Positions 7,136 through 16,669 of a stretch of DNA of 64,000 nt are shown here, piece by piece. This DNA comes from Caldanaerobius fijiensis DSM 17918. Lineage in GTDB: Bacteria; Bacillota; Thermoanaerobacteria; Thermoanaerobacterales; Caldanaerobiaceae. Every line of letters begins with the position of its first letter. Position 1 is the first letter of the stretch. Where the stretch lies: the NCBI RefSeq assembly GCF_900129075.1, contig NZ_FQVH01000011.1:1-64000 (forward strand), written 5' to 3'. The notes below the pieces were generated by a model that searched no databases, was not told the origin of the DNA, and saw only the letters and a program-made list of their open reading frames with translations. A program made the translations under genes and the position numbers.

Positions 7136-9019
7136 TTACTTCAATATAAGCGTAACTGTTTCGCTCTGATTGACCTTAGTACCCGGGTCGGGAACCTGAG
7201 CTGCAACTGTATCACCTTTACCTATCACTTGATATTTTAAATTCAACTTTGAAATCCTGGATACAGCATCTTTATATGTTAAATTGATCAGATCCGGCAT
7301 TATCAGCTCGATATTGCCTGCACTGTCGTTTTTATATACCGGTTTGACACCTAAATACCTCAAAGAATTATATATAATATCTCTAGCTACCGGCGCAGCT
7401 ATTTCTCCTCCCATATGTCCCTCGCCTTTTGGTTGATCTATGACAACCAGAACAGCTATTTTGGGATCATCAACAGGAGCAAATCCGGCAAATGAAGCCA
7501 CATAATGGCCTTTTGAGTACCCCTGGGTTGTTCCAGTTTTCCCGCCCACTCTATAGCCAGGTATAAATGCATTCTTTCCAGTACCTTCTGAAACCACACT
7601 CTCTAAAATTTCCCTCATGACATCAGAAGTACGCTTGGATATTACCTGTCTTACAATCTGTGGTTTATACTCCTTAGCAACCTTTCCATCGCTGGACACA
7701 ATTTTCCTTACTATAAGAGGTTTCATCAGATTACCTCCGTTTATAACCGCTGAAAAACCGTAAATCATCTGCATAGGTGTAACAGAAATACCCTGGCCAA
7801 AGGATATAGTGGCCAGTTCCACAGGGCCCACTTTATTTTCTGGAATAATAATCCCCGCCTCTTCACCAGGTAATTGAACCCCCGTAGGCTGTCCAAACCC
7901 AAAGGCATATATGTATTTATATAAAGTAGCCCGTCCAAGCCTTTCACCTACTTCCATGAATACTACATTACATGAATTCTGCACACCCTGCACAAAAGTT
8001 TCCTGCCCATGAGGTTTCCAACAATTTATCCTTCTGCCCGCTACATTAAGATACCCATTGCAGTAAAAACTATCGCTTAATCCAACTGTGGCTGTATCCA
8101 ATGCAATAGAAGCCGTTATAGTCTTAAATACCGATCCCGGTTCATAGTTCAACGTAACGGCCGGGGAATTCCACAATTTCTGTGATGTATCAAAAGGTCT
8201 ATTGGGATTATAGTCAGGCCTGCTGGCTAAAGCTAATATCTCCCCCGTCTTCGGGTCCACCACTATAGCTATGACATTTTCAGGGTTATTATCAACATAA
8301 GCTTTCTGTACAGCTTCTTCAGCAAAATGTTGAATAACTTCATCAATAGTCAATATTACATCGTCGCCCTTTGTAGCTTCATAATATTTCTGCGTACCAT
8401 TATCAAGTATTCTGCCAGCAGCATCTACCTGTGTGATAATTCTCCCCGGTATGCCATACAGGTATTTATCAAACATCGCTTCAATGCCATTTAAACCTTG
8501 ATTATCTATCCCGGTAAAACCTAATACCTGAGAGAGAAAATTATCATAGGGATAATTTCTTCCCATGCTATCTACTATTCTGACACCCTCTAAATTTGCT
8601 TGTTTTATCTTTTTTATAATATCCTCCGGAACTTTTCTCCTAATGAGAACTTCCACGGCATCCTTTTGTGTTATTTGCTTTAAAATATCATCTTTTTTAA
8701 CGCCTAATATATTAGAGAGCTTCTCTGCAAAAATTTCTGGATAATTCTTACCCATTTTTCTATCATTTATTACATTTAATTCGGCATATATATCTCCAGT
8801 ACTAACATTAACAGCCAGAGGATTTCCATTTCTATCCTTTATTTCACCTCTTACGGGCATAATAGAAGCATCTAAAGTATTCTGAGCAGTAGCCATAGCC
8901 TTGTAACGGGGTCCTTCGGCAATCTGTATAACACCCAGGCGAACAGTTATTGCTACCACACCTATAAATATAAGAGTTAATAACCATAATATCCGCTTTT
9001 TATTTAGCATATGCATCAC
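7136..9019 (-). CDS. spoVD: SpoVD-like penicillin-binding transpeptidase with PASTA domain
   Basis: A 627-residue class-B PBP. One N-terminal membrane anchor (about 10-30) is followed by the dimerisation domain (PVRGEIKDRNGNPLA) and the transpeptidase domain with all three catalytic motifs: S296-V-F-K299, S349-C-N351 and K494-T-G496. One PASTA domain fills about 568-627 (MPDLINLTYKDAVSRI to the end). It crosslinks peptidoglycan. The single PASTA domain and size fit SpoVD, which builds spore cortex, better than FtsI, and no division genes lie nearby. Several starts are possible (GTG 9019, ATG 9016, ATG 9010). The gene begins one base after the stop of the membrane-protein gene, so translation is probably coupled. 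Confidence 0.85.
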   Translation of the reverse strand: MMHMLNKKRILWLLTLIFIGVVAITVRLGVIQIAEGPRYKAMATAQNTLDASIMPVRGEIKDRNGNPLAVNVSTGDIYAELNVINDRKMGKNYPEIFAEKLSNILGVKKDDILKQITQKDAVEVLIRRKVPEDIIKKIKQANLEGVRIVDSMGRNYPYDNFLSQVLGFTGIDNQGLNGIEAMFDKYLYGIPGRIITQVDAAGRILDNGTQKYYEATKGDDVILTIDEVIQHFAEEAVQKAYVDNNPENVIAIVVDPKTGEILALASRPDYNPNRPFDTSQKLWNSPAVTLNYEPGSVFKTITASIALDTATVGLSDSFYCNGYLNVAGRRINCWKPHGQETFVQGVQNSCNVVFMEVGERLGRATLYKYIYAFGFGQPTGVQLPGEEAGIIIPENKVGPVELATISFGQGISVTPMQMIYGFSAVINGGNLMKPLIVRKIVSSDGKVAKEYKPQIVRQVISKRTSDVMREILESVVSEGTGKNAFIPGYRVGGKTGTTQGYSKGHYVASFAGFAPVDDPKIAVLVVIDQPKGEGHMGGEIAAPVARDIIYNSLRYLGVKPVYKNDSAGNIELIMPDLINLTYKDAVSRISKLNLKYQVIGKGDTVAAQVPDPGTKVNQSETVTLILK

Positions 9020-9020
9020 C

Positions 9021-10043
9021 CTATACCTTTTGACTGCTGTACTCTCTAAGTGTCAAAGAAAAGCCAATAGAGGATATCAGCAAATATACATGATAAGTGA
9101 AAAATCTCCATATGCCAATAAATATACCTAACATCGCCTTAGGAACTTCGTGAGAAAAAATGGCCGTAAAACCCACCTCCATAATTCCAGCGCCGCTGGG
9201 AATAAAATTATAAGAAAGCACATCGTAAAAAATAAATTGTCTTGCTACAACAGCAAACCAGTTAAAATGTATTTTCAGCGCTATCAAAATAATAGGTGCT
9301 ATACTGTAAAAAAGTATCCAATATACAACGGAATACACCAATTGCCCTGACAATAGCCTGAAGTTATTACCAACCGAAAAAAGTTCTTTAAACCGTTTGT
9401 TATATTCTATAGTCTCATCTATTGCAATCTGACAATACCTATCTAAATTATATTTTTTAGATAAATTTAAGCTGTTAAACCACCTTATTACAGCAATAAC
9501 CATCTCAGGCTTAAGTATAATATATATCATAACTATAAGTAAAAAAGTAGATATGCAGCTGGCCAATAAGCCAAAGTATAAAATATAGCCGTTCATTTGA
9601 ATTTGCTTTCGGAAAAAAATCAACAATATGGGAGGTATTGTGCCAAAAAATATCCCTGAAAATAACAGCTTGGAAGTAAAAATCATAAGCCCTTTGTTGG
9701 GTGCGATTTTCTTTTTATTAAAAAGATATATAGCCAGAGGCAATGAGCCTGAACCAAAAGGTGTTACCGCCGTAATAAAAAACATTGAAAGGTTAAATTT
9801 AATCAAATACCAGAACGGAAGATCTTCTCCCATGGCATTTAAAAGTTCAGATACACGTATCGTATCAATAAATAAACTAGAAAAAATTACAGCCATAATT
9901 ATAGATATATACTTAGCATCAAGTCTTTTTAAATAAACCAAGCTATTTTCATTTGTTATTTTAAAAATGATATAAAGCGTAAAAAAACTTATAAAAATTG
10001 TCAATAAAATATAAATATAATTCTTTTTATTCAAATAGCTCAT
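9021..10043 (-). CDS. LPG-synthase transmembrane-domain family protein (UPF0104-like)
   Basis: A 340-residue integral membrane protein with about eight hydrophobic segments. It carries the family signatures AVTPFGSGSLPLAIYLF (about 95-110) and YNFIPSGAGIMEVGFTA near the C-terminus. These match the flippase-like membrane part of lysylphosphatidylglycerol synthase. The soluble aminoacyl-transferase domain of MprF is absent, so it is not a lysyl-PG synthase. Related stand-alone proteins are thought to move lipid-linked substrates across the membrane. It ends with TAG at 9021-9023 just before the PBP gene and starts five bases after the YkoP-like gene, within a four-gene operon. Its substrate is unknown. 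Confidence 0.8.
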   Translation of the reverse strand: MSYLNKKNYIYILLTIFISFFTLYIIFKITNENSLVYLKRLDAKYISIIMAVIFSSLFIDTIRVSELLNAMGEDLPFWYLIKFNLSMFFITAVTPFGSGSLPLAIYLFNKKKIAPNKGLMIFTSKLLFSGIFFGTIPPILLIFFRKQIQMNGYILYFGLLASCISTFLLIVMIYIILKPEMVIAVIRWFNSLNLSKKYNLDRYCQIAIDETIEYNKRFKELFSVGNNFRLLSGQLVYSVVYWILFYSIAPIILIALKIHFNWFAVVARQFIFYDVLSYNFIPSGAGIMEVGFTAIFSHEVPKAMLGIFIGIWRFFTYHVYLLISSIGFSLTLREYSSQKV

Positions 10044-10048
10044 TTATT

Positions 10049-10594
10049 CTACCTCGCATCTCCATATAATTCGAGCAATACTTTACGCGACATGAGAATT
10101 CTTCTGGCTTTAAACTTTTTCGCCTGATTTTTGCTATATAACGCTTTTGTCTTGCCATGGAAAATCGCATATAAAAAGCCTTCATATATTGATACCAAGA
10201 AACTCTCAACCTTATTTAGTTCTACAATCTCAAAACCAAAACGTTCTATACCTTTTATACCAAAAATAGTCAAACCCATCATCACATCTGCTCTCACATA
10301 GGGTTCGTTTTTTACAAATTGTGCCAATCCATATAAACTCGACTTAACCCATTTCAGCATCGACAAAGGACTCATATCCTTTAATACACTGGTAGCCAAT
10401 TTATTATTTAAATGCAACTCAATATATTCGTCTCCTTTTTTCAATAATGTCCCATCTGATAATTCAATATTTTTACCGTGATACCTTTTTAAAGCAATTC
10501 TAAATATATTTTCGTCGCTAATATATACTATGCCCGCAATTCTTTCATATAACTTTTCCCATTTCATCCATAACCATAAAAATACATTTTTCAC
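10049..10594 (-). CDS. YkoP-like conserved protein
   Basis: A 181-residue basic protein with no signal peptide and no catalytic motif that I recognise. Features seen are VFLWLWMKWEKLYERIAGIV at the N-terminus, DGTLLKKGDEYIELHLNNKL near residues 47-66 and a Lys/Arg-rich tail. The size, the GDxYxELHLNN-type segment and the position next to a polysaccharide deacetylase resemble the YkoP family of Bacillus and relatives. That assignment comes from memory of the family, not from a search. Three bases separate it from the deacetylase gene upstream and five from the membrane-protein gene downstream, so co-expression is likely. The function is unknown. Confidence 0.6.
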   Translation of the reverse strand: MKNVFLWLWMKWEKLYERIAGIVYISDENIFRIALKRYHGKNIELSDGTLLKKGDEYIELHLNNKLATSVLKDMSPLSMLKWVKSSLYGLAQFVKNEPYVRADVMMGLTIFGIKGIERFGFEIVELNKVESFLVSIYEGFLYAIFHGKTKALYSKNQAKKFKARRILMSRKVLLELYGDAR

Positions 10595-10597
10595 AAA

Positions 10598-11299
10598 TCA
10601 ACACACCTCACCAAGGGGCTTTATACTATAACCTTCATTTTTTAACTGTTTTATAATCACTTCCAAAGCCTCTATCATCATCGCCGGTGCGCCATTATAA
10701 GCGCCTGGTGAATCACCACTATCGTGAAATATAAGTATAGAACCATCTTTTACCCTGGATAAAACTCTTTTTGTTATATAATCTGCCGTCGTCCTTCCCC
10801 AGTCCCAGCTCATAAATGACCACAAAACCACTTTATAATTCAGTCTCCTGGATTCTCTGTAAAAAAAAGGATTCAAACAGCCCCAAGGCGGCCTGGCATA
10901 CTCAGGAGACACACCTGTTACCCGCTTCACGGCATCAAAAGCTTTAAGCAATTCTTTTCTCGTAACCAAAGGATTAATAATAAACCTCAAATTATGTCGA
11001 AAAGCGTGAATACCTATCTCGTGGCCTCTTTTTACCACCTGTTTTGCCACGTCTGGATATTTTAAAACCTTCTCACCTACCATAAAAAAGCACGCTTTGA
11101 CATTGTATTTATCAAGAATATCCAGTACTTTTTCGGTATAAATAGGATCCGGACCATCATCAAACGTCAGCACTACGTACCTGCCTTCAGCCTTTCCCTT
11201 CCAAAGGACGTTATAATGAAGAAGTCTAGCAAAAAAAGTGGGTATCAAAACATTCAAAACTGTCAGGATCAAAAGATAATTTATAAGTTCCAGTAGCAC
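10598..11299 (-). CDS. Polysaccharide deacetylase family protein (NodB fold)
   Basis: A 233-residue protein with one N-terminal hydrophobic anchor (about 1-22) and a NodB deacetylase domain. Motif 1 is VLTFDDGPDP (Asp-Asp pair), motif 2 is HEIGIHAFRH (the two metal-binding His), motif 3 is ARPPWGCLNPF, and later come WSFMSWDWGR and ILIFHDSGD. Such membrane-anchored enzymes remove acetyl groups from peptidoglycan or other amino sugars. A GTG start at 11299 is preceded by GAGGGGAG. It is first in an operon with the YkoP-like, LPG-synthase-like and SpoVD-like genes. A role in spore or cell-wall modification is inferred from that company. Confidence 0.85.
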   Translation of the reverse strand: MLLELINYLLILTVLNVLIPTFFARLLHYNVLWKGKAEGRYVVLTFDDGPDPIYTEKVLDILDKYNVKACFFMVGEKVLKYPDVAKQVVKRGHEIGIHAFRHNLRFIINPLVTRKELLKAFDAVKRVTGVSPEYARPPWGCLNPFFYRESRRLNYKVVLWSFMSWDWGRTTADYITKRVLSRVKDGSILIFHDSGDSPGAYNGAPAMMIEALEVIIKQLKNEGYSIKPLGEVC

Positions 11300-11335
11300 C
11301 TAAACTCCCCTCATCCCCGTTTGTTTTATGTATAT

Positions 11336-11363
11336 TTTATATGAACGTCAAGCTATTTATCAA
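11336..11363 (-). promoter_or_regulatory. Candidate promoter of the deacetylase-SpoVD operon
   Basis: On the minus strand TTGATA (11358-11363) and TATAAA (11336-11341) are 16 bases apart, 37 bases ahead of the deacetylase start. An overlapping alternative uses TTGACG. The match is fair and the position suitable. Confidence 0.45.
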
Positions 11364-11390
11364 GCATTTAACCTTTCCGGGCCGCTGAAG

Positions 11391-12689
11391 CTATATATAA
11401 CGCCTCAATGTTTCCATTGCCAATTTAAAAGCTTCAATAGTTTTATCCAGGTCTTCATAGCTATGCTCTGTACTGATAAAGAAAGTTTCAAATTGAGACG
11501 GAGGCATATATATACCTTGCTCTAACATCTCCTTAAAATACGCAGCATACATATCGGTCCTGGATTTTAACGCCGTTTCATAATCTACCACATCTACATC
11601 GTTAAAGAAAACAGTCATCATTGATCCCACATTGTTAATTTTAATGTCTATATCATTCTCTTTAGCTATCTCGCAAAAATTCTTTTTTAGGTATTCAGCT
11701 TTGTTTGCTAATTCATGGTAAATTTCAGGATTGTCCTTTAATAAAGTCAATGTAGCATAACCTGCAGCCATCGCCAGAGGATTTCCTGATAATGTCCCAG
11801 CCTGATATACAGGTCCATCAGGTGAAATATATCTCATGATTTCCTCCCGTCCTCCGTAAGCTCCTACAGGTAAACCTCCACCAATTATCTTGCCAAATGT
11901 AGTGAGATCGGGTTTGATACCATATAATCCCTGAGCACAATTAAGCGAAACCCTAAAACCCGTCATGACCTCATCAAATATAAGCAATGCTCCATATTTA
12001 CCTGTCAAATCCCTGAGAGCTCTTAAAAAATCCATATGAGGTAAAACCGTCCCCATATTGCCGGCTACAGGCTCGACTATCACGCCAGCTATTTCACTAC
12101 CATATTTTTCAAAGATATCTTTCAGCATGGCTACATCATTGTACTTGCAAATCAATGTATCTTTTGCCATATCCCCTGGTACGCCTTTGCTGTCCGGAAC
12201 ACCAAAAGTAGTGGCTCCAGATCCAGCCCTTATAAGCAAGCTATCAGAATGGCCATGATAGCAGCCTGCAAACTTTACTATCTTGTTTCTGCCTGTATAA
12301 CCCCTTGCCAGCCTTATAGCGCTCATGGTGGCTTCTGTCCCTGAATTTACCATCCTTATGATTTCCACAGATGAAACCAATTCACATACCAGTTCAGCCA
12401 TTTTTACCTCAATCTCCGTAGCAGCGCCATAACTAGTCCCTAGCTCAAGCTGCCTTTTTATAGCATCAACGACAGCTGGATGAGCATGTCCCAATATAAG
12501 CGGTCCCCATGAATTGACATAATCTATGTATTCATTGCCATCTACGTCCCATATATGGCTCCCATATCCCCTGGCGATAAACGGAGGATTCATCCCAACC
12601 GATTTAAAAGCTCTGACAGGGCTGTTTACACCGCCAGGCATAACCTTTTTTGCCCTTTCAAACAACGCATGGGAAATCGATCTATTCAT
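11391..12689 (-). CDS. hemL: Glutamate-1-semialdehyde 2,1-aminomutase
   Basis: A 432-residue PLP enzyme converting glutamate-1-semialdehyde to 5-aminolevulinate, the second step of the C5 haem/corrin route. Landmarks are the N-terminal [12 protein letters not shown], the cofactor segment [34 protein letters not shown] and the PLP lysine in [17 protein letters not shown]. Length is normal for the family. It ends in a TAG at 11391, an ordinary stop at the usual family terminus (ETLRRYI). It begins four bases after the sirohaem-synthase gene and is the last gene of hemB-sirC-hemL. Its partner hemA lies 9 kb away in the cobalamin operon. Confidence 0.97.
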   Translation of the reverse strand: MNRSISHALFERAKKVMPGGVNSPVRAFKSVGMNPPFIARGYGSHIWDVDGNEYIDYVNSWGPLILGHAHPAVVDAIKRQLELGTSYGAATEIEVKMAELVCELVSSVEIIRMVNSGTEATMSAIRLARGYTGRNKIVKFAGCYHGHSDSLLIRAGSGATTFGVPDSKGVPGDMAKDTLICKYNDVAMLKDIFEKYGSEIAGVIVEPVAGNMGTVLPHMDFLRALRDLTGKYGALLIFDEVMTGFRVSLNCAQGLYGIKPDLTTFGKIIGGGLPVGAYGGREEIMRYISPDGPVYQAGTLSGNPLAMAAGYATLTLLKDNPEIYHELANKAEYLKKNFCEIAKENDIDIKINNVGSMMTVFFNDVDVVDYETALKSRTDMYAAYFKEMLEQGIYMPPSQFETFFISTEHSYEDLDKTIEAFKLAMETLRRYI

Positions 12690-12693
12690 AATA

Positions 12694-13263
12694 TCACTCC
12701 CTTATGTACTTTTTTATCACATCTTCGTAATACCTGATCCTATCCTCAATATTATCAAAGCGAGCTTTTGCATCATCTCTTATATCCCCTAACTTATATA
12801 CTATATTAACTATGTCATCTGATATCACATCGTCGAGAAACTGCTTTATTTTTCTGGCCAACAAAGGGCTCTTTCCAGAAGTCGATATGGCAATTATAAG
12901 ATCGCCTTTTCTCAGTACCGCCGGAGATATAAACATAGACCTCTCTTTTTGGTCTACCGTATTTATCAAAATACCTCTATCACAAGCTTCCGCATATATC
13001 TCTTCGTTAACTTCTGGAACATCAGTAGCAGCGATAACAAGAAAATAACCCTCCAGATCTCCCTGTTGATATTCTCTTAATTTTAAATCCACACGTCTTT
13101 CCCTGTACAGGTTTTCTATGCCTTCAGTCACCTTCGGGCTTATTATAGTGACACAAGCCTCTGCTTTTAAAAGGTCATTGGCTTTGCGTTCAGCAACGCT
13201 GCCTCCTCCCACTATAAGACATTTTTTGTTTGAGAGATCCAGCATTATCGGGTAATAAGCCAT
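12694..13263 (-). CDS. Precorrin-2 dehydrogenase / sirohydrochlorin ferrochelatase-type protein
   Basis: A 189-residue protein equal to the N-terminal half of CysG or to Met8/SirC. The NAD-binding loop is [18 protein letters not shown] at about 15-32. The middle contains [16 protein letters not shown], and the family segment [20 protein letters not shown] follows. It oxidises precorrin-2 to sirohydrochlorin with NAD and may also insert Fe to give sirohaem. Sirohydrochlorin is the substrate of the CbiX chelatase encoded in the cobalamin operon. The gene overlaps the end of hemB by 19 bases and is followed by hemL after four. Whether it still has chelatase activity cannot be told from sequence. 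Confidence 0.9.
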   Translation of the reverse strand: MAYYPIMLDLSNKKCLIVGGGSVAERKANDLLKAEACVTIISPKVTEGIENLYRERRVDLKLREYQQGDLEGYFLVIAATDVPEVNEEIYAEACDRGILINTVDQKERSMFISPAVLRKGDLIIAISTSGKSPLLARKIKQFLDDVISDDIVNIVYKLGDIRDDAKARFDNIEDRIRYYEDVIKKYIRE

Positions 13264-14219
13264 CTAGCCACATCCTTTGCAAAATACGTTATTATTATAT
13301 CAGCACCAGCCCTGCGAATTGCAGTCATTGTTTCCATAACCACAGCCTTCTCGTCAATCCATCCATTCATTCCCGCAGCTTTTATCATAGAATACTCACC
13401 GCTGACATTATAAGCTGCTACAGGATAATTAAAAGTAGCTCTGGCTTTTGCTATTACATCGAGATATGCTAAAGCAGGTTTTACCATAATGATATCTGCT
13501 CCTTCTTCAATATCCAGAGCTATTTCTCTCAACGCTTCCCTTGCATTAGCCGGATCCATCTGATACGACCGCCTATCCCCAAATTTAGGAGCAGAATCAG
13601 CAGCTTCCCTGAATGGACCGTAATAAGCCGAAGCATATTTGGCACTATATGCCATGATAGGTATATGATCATAGCCGCTTTTATCCAGTAACCTCCTGAT
13701 AGCACCTACCCTACCATCCATCATGTCAGAAGGGGCTACCATATCCGCTCCTGCCTCCACATGGGATAAAGCAGTTCTGGCAATGAGTTCCACAGAAGGA
13801 TCGTTGACTATCATTCCATTATTGACCAGTCCACAGTGACCATTAGCAGTATATTCACATAGGCATACATCAGTGGTAACCACCAGTTCCGGATACCTAT
13901 CTTTAATAGCCTTTATAGCTTGCTGTACAATACCGTTTTTATCATAAGCTTCACTGGCCATTTCGTCTTTATGATCCGGTATGCCAAATACCATAATAGA
14001 TGGTATATTAAGTGATACAACCTCCTTTAATTCCTCAAGCAACATATCAATAGAAAAACGGTATATTCCGGGCATAGCATTGATTTCCTGTTTTATACCT
14101 TTCCCATGTACAACAAAAACAGGATACATAAGGGCATTAACAGTTATATCTGTCTCCCTTACCATATCTCTTATATGAGAGTTATATCTCAATCTCCTTG
14201 GCCTTTTATCTATCTGCAC
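13245..14219 (-). CDS. hemB: Porphobilinogen synthase (5-aminolevulinate dehydratase)
   Basis: A 324-residue enzyme joining two 5-aminolevulinate molecules to porphobilinogen. The zinc-binding cysteine cluster is present ([14 protein letters not shown], about 118-131), so this is the Zn-dependent type. The two Schiff-base lysines lie in [18 protein letters not shown] and [13 protein letters not shown]. It is the first gene of a leftward unit hemB-sirC-hemL, divergent from the cobalamin riboswitch and cobalt importer. The 288-base gap between them holds minus-strand TATAAT boxes at 14271-14276 and 14309-14314, each with a weak -35. Confidence 0.97.
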   Translation of the reverse strand: MQIDKRPRRLRYNSHIRDMVRETDITVNALMYPVFVVHGKGIKQEINAMPGIYRFSIDMLLEELKEVVSLNIPSIMVFGIPDHKDEMASEAYDKNGIVQQAIKAIKDRYPELVVTTDVCLCEYTANGHCGLVNNGMIVNDPSVELIARTALSHVEAGADMVAPSDMMDGRVGAIRRLLDKSGYDHIPIMAYSAKYASAYYGPFREAADSAPKFGDRRSYQMDPANAREALREIALDIEEGADIIMVKPALAYLDVIAKARATFNYPVAAYNVSGEYSMIKAAGMNGWIDEKAVVMETMTAIRRAGADIIITYFAKDVARWLITR

Positions 14220-14455
14220 AGCATATCACCCTTTTTTATGATTTCGTTATAAACGCCAGCTTTCATTTCGATTATACCACTCATAAGATATAAATTCTAT
14301 CATCTCATATTATAACTTAAATCCGTAATTTACAATATTTACAAACAAGTTACTTCCGAAAAAATTCAATGGCATCGGCAAGTGAATTTTTTCTCCAGCA
14401 ACCTATTTTTGTATTCAAATAATTTTGTAGTATTCAAATTACGAAATTTTTTGTG

Positions 14456-14484
14456 TTGTAATAATTTAAAAAGTAGTGTATCAT
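14456..14484 (+). promoter_or_regulatory. Candidate promoter for the cbiM riboswitch leader
   Basis: TTGTAA (14456-14461) and TATCAT (14479-14484) are 17 bases apart and end 24 bases before the riboswitch P1 stem. The rest of the 14220-14507 gap is very A+T-rich and contains a direct repeat GTATTCAAAT (14411-14420 and 14430-14439) of unknown role. Confidence 0.5.
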
Positions 14485-14507
14485 GAAATAAAAGTAAATA
14501 ATTGATA

Positions 14508-14670
14508 CATATAGGTGTTTAATCCTCAGGATTAAACTTAATAGGGAAGCTGGGTGAAAATCCTACACGGTCCCGCCACTGTGATAGGGAGCCTCTTATG
14601 AATAATACCACTGGGTAACCGGGAAGGTATAAGATGGCGATGAACTTAAGTCAGGAGACCTGCCTATATG
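14508..14670 (+). promoter_or_regulatory. Cobalamin riboswitch aptamer upstream of cbiMNQO
   Basis: All landmarks of the class-I cobalamin aptamer occur in order: ATAGGGAAGC, GGTGAAAATCC, the CCGCCACTGTGAT core (14573-14585), CCACTGGGTAACCGGGAAGG, and the B12 box AGTCAGGAGACCTGCC (14649-14664). The P1 helix is a perfect eight-base pairing of CATATAGG (14508-14515) with CCTATATG (14663-14670). Binding of adenosylcobalamin should lower expression of the cobalt importer downstream through the terminator at 14751-14786. Confidence 0.95.
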
Positions 14671-14750
14671 AATACACCGTTAACTCTACGGTCGATAGGG
14701 GGTGTGGTTGTTAAAATGTACAGGGTAGAATTGTGTGTACATTTTAAGGG

Positions 14751-14786
14751 GAACCCTTATGCCACGTAGGCAGAGGGTTCTTTTTT
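14751..14786 (+). terminator. Riboswitch-controlled terminator before cbiM
   Basis: GAACCCT (14751-14757) pairs with AGGGTTC (14774-14780), with an inner GCC/GGC pairing, and TTTTTT follows. It lies between the aptamer and cbiM and is the probable off-state structure. A second hairpin with perfect 11-base arms (14711-14721 and 14737-14747) sits between aptamer and terminator and has no T run. Confidence 0.85.
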
Positions 14787-14840
14787 ATTAGGTGTTATTT
14801 AGGTTCCTCAATGTTTTTAAAAAACGGGAGGTATAAGAAA

Positions 14841-15575
14841 TTGAAGAAAAGGAATTTACTCATTATGATATTAGCAATGATAATATTTCCTAATATAGCT
14901 TATGCAATGCACATTATGGAAGGTTTTTTGCCACTTAAGTGGTGCTTAATATGGGGCATAGCAGCACTGCCTTTTGTTATATTTGGTTTGATATCCATAA
15001 AGAAAATTGTAAATACAGACCCAAAACTAAAATTGCTTCTAGCTTTTTCTGGCGCATTTACTTTTGTACTATCAGCACTAAAATTACCCTCTGTCACTGG
15101 AAGTTGCTCTCATCCTACAGGTGTAGGCCTTGGCGCAATATTGTTTGGCCCTACAGCGATGAGCGTTCTAGGACTTATAGTCTTATTCTTTCAGGCACTT
15201 CTGTTGGCTCACGGCGGCATCACTACGCTAGGCGCCAATACCTTCTCTATGGCTGTAGTAGGACCAATAACATCCTATCTCCTGTACAGAGGCATTAAAA
15301 AAATAGGTGGACCGCAATGGCTTGCAGTATTCTTGTCCGCATCGGTGGGTGATCTCATGACATATGTCACTACTTCATTTCAGCTGGCTGTTGCCTTTCC
15401 GTCCCCTACGGGAGGAGTAATAGAATCCCTCATAAAATTCATGGGTATATTTGCCATAACCCAGGTGCCATTAGCCATAAGTGAAGGGTTATTGACCGTT
15501 TTAGTATTAAATCTGCTCACCTCATATAGCAAAAATGAATTAATAGAACTATCTATAATTTCAAAAGATGAATAA
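14841..15575 (+). CDS. cbiM: Cobalt ECF transporter substrate-capture protein CbiM
   Basis: A 244-residue integral membrane protein. A TTG start at 14841 is chosen because GGGAGG lies nine bases upstream; an ATG at 14811 lacks a ribosome site. This start gives a signal peptide ([21 protein letters not shown]). Its removal would expose MHIMEGFLP, the conserved CbiM N-terminus whose Met-His residues bind the metal ion. Other family motifs are [21 protein letters not shown] and [21 protein letters not shown]. It forms the S-component of a Co(II) importer with CbiN, CbiQ and CbiO, feeding cobalt to the pathway encoded on the opposite strand. The leader riboswitch makes its expression cobalamin-dependent. 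Confidence 0.95.
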   Translation: MKKRNLLIMILAMIIFPNIAYAMHIMEGFLPLKWCLIWGIAALPFVIFGLISIKKIVNTDPKLKLLLAFSGAFTFVLSALKLPSVTGSCSHPTGVGLGAILFGPTAMSVLGLIVLFFQALLLAHGGITTLGANTFSMAVVGPITSYLLYRGIKKIGGPQWLAVFLSASVGDLMTYVTTSFQLAVAFPSPTGGVIESLIKFMGIFAITQVPLAISEGLLTVLVLNLLTSYSKNELIELSIISKDE

Positions 15576-15597
15576 GTTGTATAGGGGGAATTAAAAA

Positions 15598-15906
15598 ATG
15601 AAGTCTTCTAGAAAATTTTTCATAAAAAATCTATCGCTAGTATTGCTGGTAATCGGTATCGCTGTTTTCCCACTTATCACGCTAAACAACGCAAAATTCA
15701 CAGGATCTGATGATAAAGCCGAACAAATGATAACTTCCATTGACAAAACCTATAAACCCTGGTTCAAGCCTATCTGGGAACCTCCCAGCTCAGAAATAGA
15801 AAGCCTATTATTCTCTCTACAGGCAGCAGTGGGAGCCGGGTTTATAGGATATTATATAGGTCTTACAAAAGGAAGAAAAGAGGATAAAAAAAGTGCCCAT
15901 AGATAG
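15598..15906 (+). CDS. cbiN: Cobalt transport accessory protein CbiN
   Basis: A 102-residue protein with two membrane segments (about 12-30 and 73-90) and an extracytoplasmic stretch between them containing DDKAEQMITSIDKTYKPWF and WEPPSSEIESLLFSLQAAVG, both typical of CbiN. It supports metal loading of CbiM. The ATG at 15598 follows AGGGGGAA. It overlaps the GTG start of cbiQ by 14 bases. Confidence 0.95.
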   Translation: MKSSRKFFIKNLSLVLLVIGIAVFPLITLNNAKFTGSDDKAEQMITSIDKTYKPWFKPIWEPPSSEIESLLFSLQAAVGAGFIGYYIGLTKGRKEDKKSAHR

Positions 15907-16669
15907 ATATGCGTATATCAATAGACTTCGCCACGTGCACCCCGGTGAAAAGATATTCTTCGCTTTTGCCATGATGCTGCTGAGCTTTATCCCAAATATA
16001 TACATAAATATAGCAATAATTATCATAATTGCATCCATCTCTATCTTGAGAGCCGGTATACCCCTGCGTTTTTATCTTAAATTGATGAGCTTACCTTTGA
16101 CATTCCTTTTTATGGGCATCATAACCATTTTATTTGGTACAAGCAATAAACCAGATGTGTTTATAATATATATGAGAATTGCCCATATCTATATAGGATT
16201 GAGTAAAAAGGGCGTTGCTACAGGAATTCTGTTATTCTCCAGATCCCTTAGCATTGTATCGTGCCTATACTTTATCTCGCTTACAACACCTATGCCCGAA
16301 TTTATGTCAGTACTTAAAAAAATGAAGGTTCCTTCCCTCTTACTAGACTTGATGGAGCTTATATACAGATTTTTATTTGTATTGATAGAGACGGCAGAAC
16401 AAATATATATATCTCAGGATTCACGGCTGGGCTATATTTCTTTTAAAACAGCACTAAACTCCCTCGCCTATCTGATTTCTGTTTTGTTTATAAAATCATA
16501 TACCAATGCTGAACAGCTATATATTGCCATGGAATCCCGATGTTATAATGGCGATATAAGGCTCTTAGAGAACAGCTACAAGATTTCTTATACAAATATA
16601 GCGTTTATCGCATTTACAGTGTTTACGCTTATCGCTCTAGTTCTATGGACAGGAGGTTATACATCATGA
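15893..16669 (+). CDS. cbiQ: Cobalt ECF transporter transmembrane coupling protein CbiQ
   Basis: A 258-residue membrane T-component with about five hydrophobic segments. The N-terminus (RYAYINRLRHVHPGEKIFFA) is typical, and the cytoplasmic coupling motif occurs as AMESRCYNGDIR (about 216-227), matching the A-R-G-type motif that contacts the ATPase. The GTG start at 15893 is preceded by AGAGGA inside the cbiN tail. The stop overlaps the cbiO start in ATGA. It transmits ATP hydrolysis by CbiO to CbiM. Confidence 0.93.
   Translation: MPIDRYAYINRLRHVHPGEKIFFAFAMMLLSFIPNIYINIAIIIIIASISILRAGIPLRFYLKLMSLPLTFLFMGIITILFGTSNKPDVFIIYMRIAHIYIGLSKKGVATGILLFSRSLSIVSCLYFISLTTPMPEFMSVLKKMKVPSLLLDLMELIYRFLFVLIETAEQIYISQDSRLGYISFKTALNSLAYLISVLFIKSYTNAEQLYIAMESRCYNGDIRLLENSYKISYTNIAFIAFTVFTLIALVLWTGGYTS

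Noticed and set aside
14411-14439. Operator made by the direct repeat GTATTCAAAT
   Set aside because: Only two copies, in very A+T-rich DNA, with no known regulator encoded nearby; kept as a remark only.
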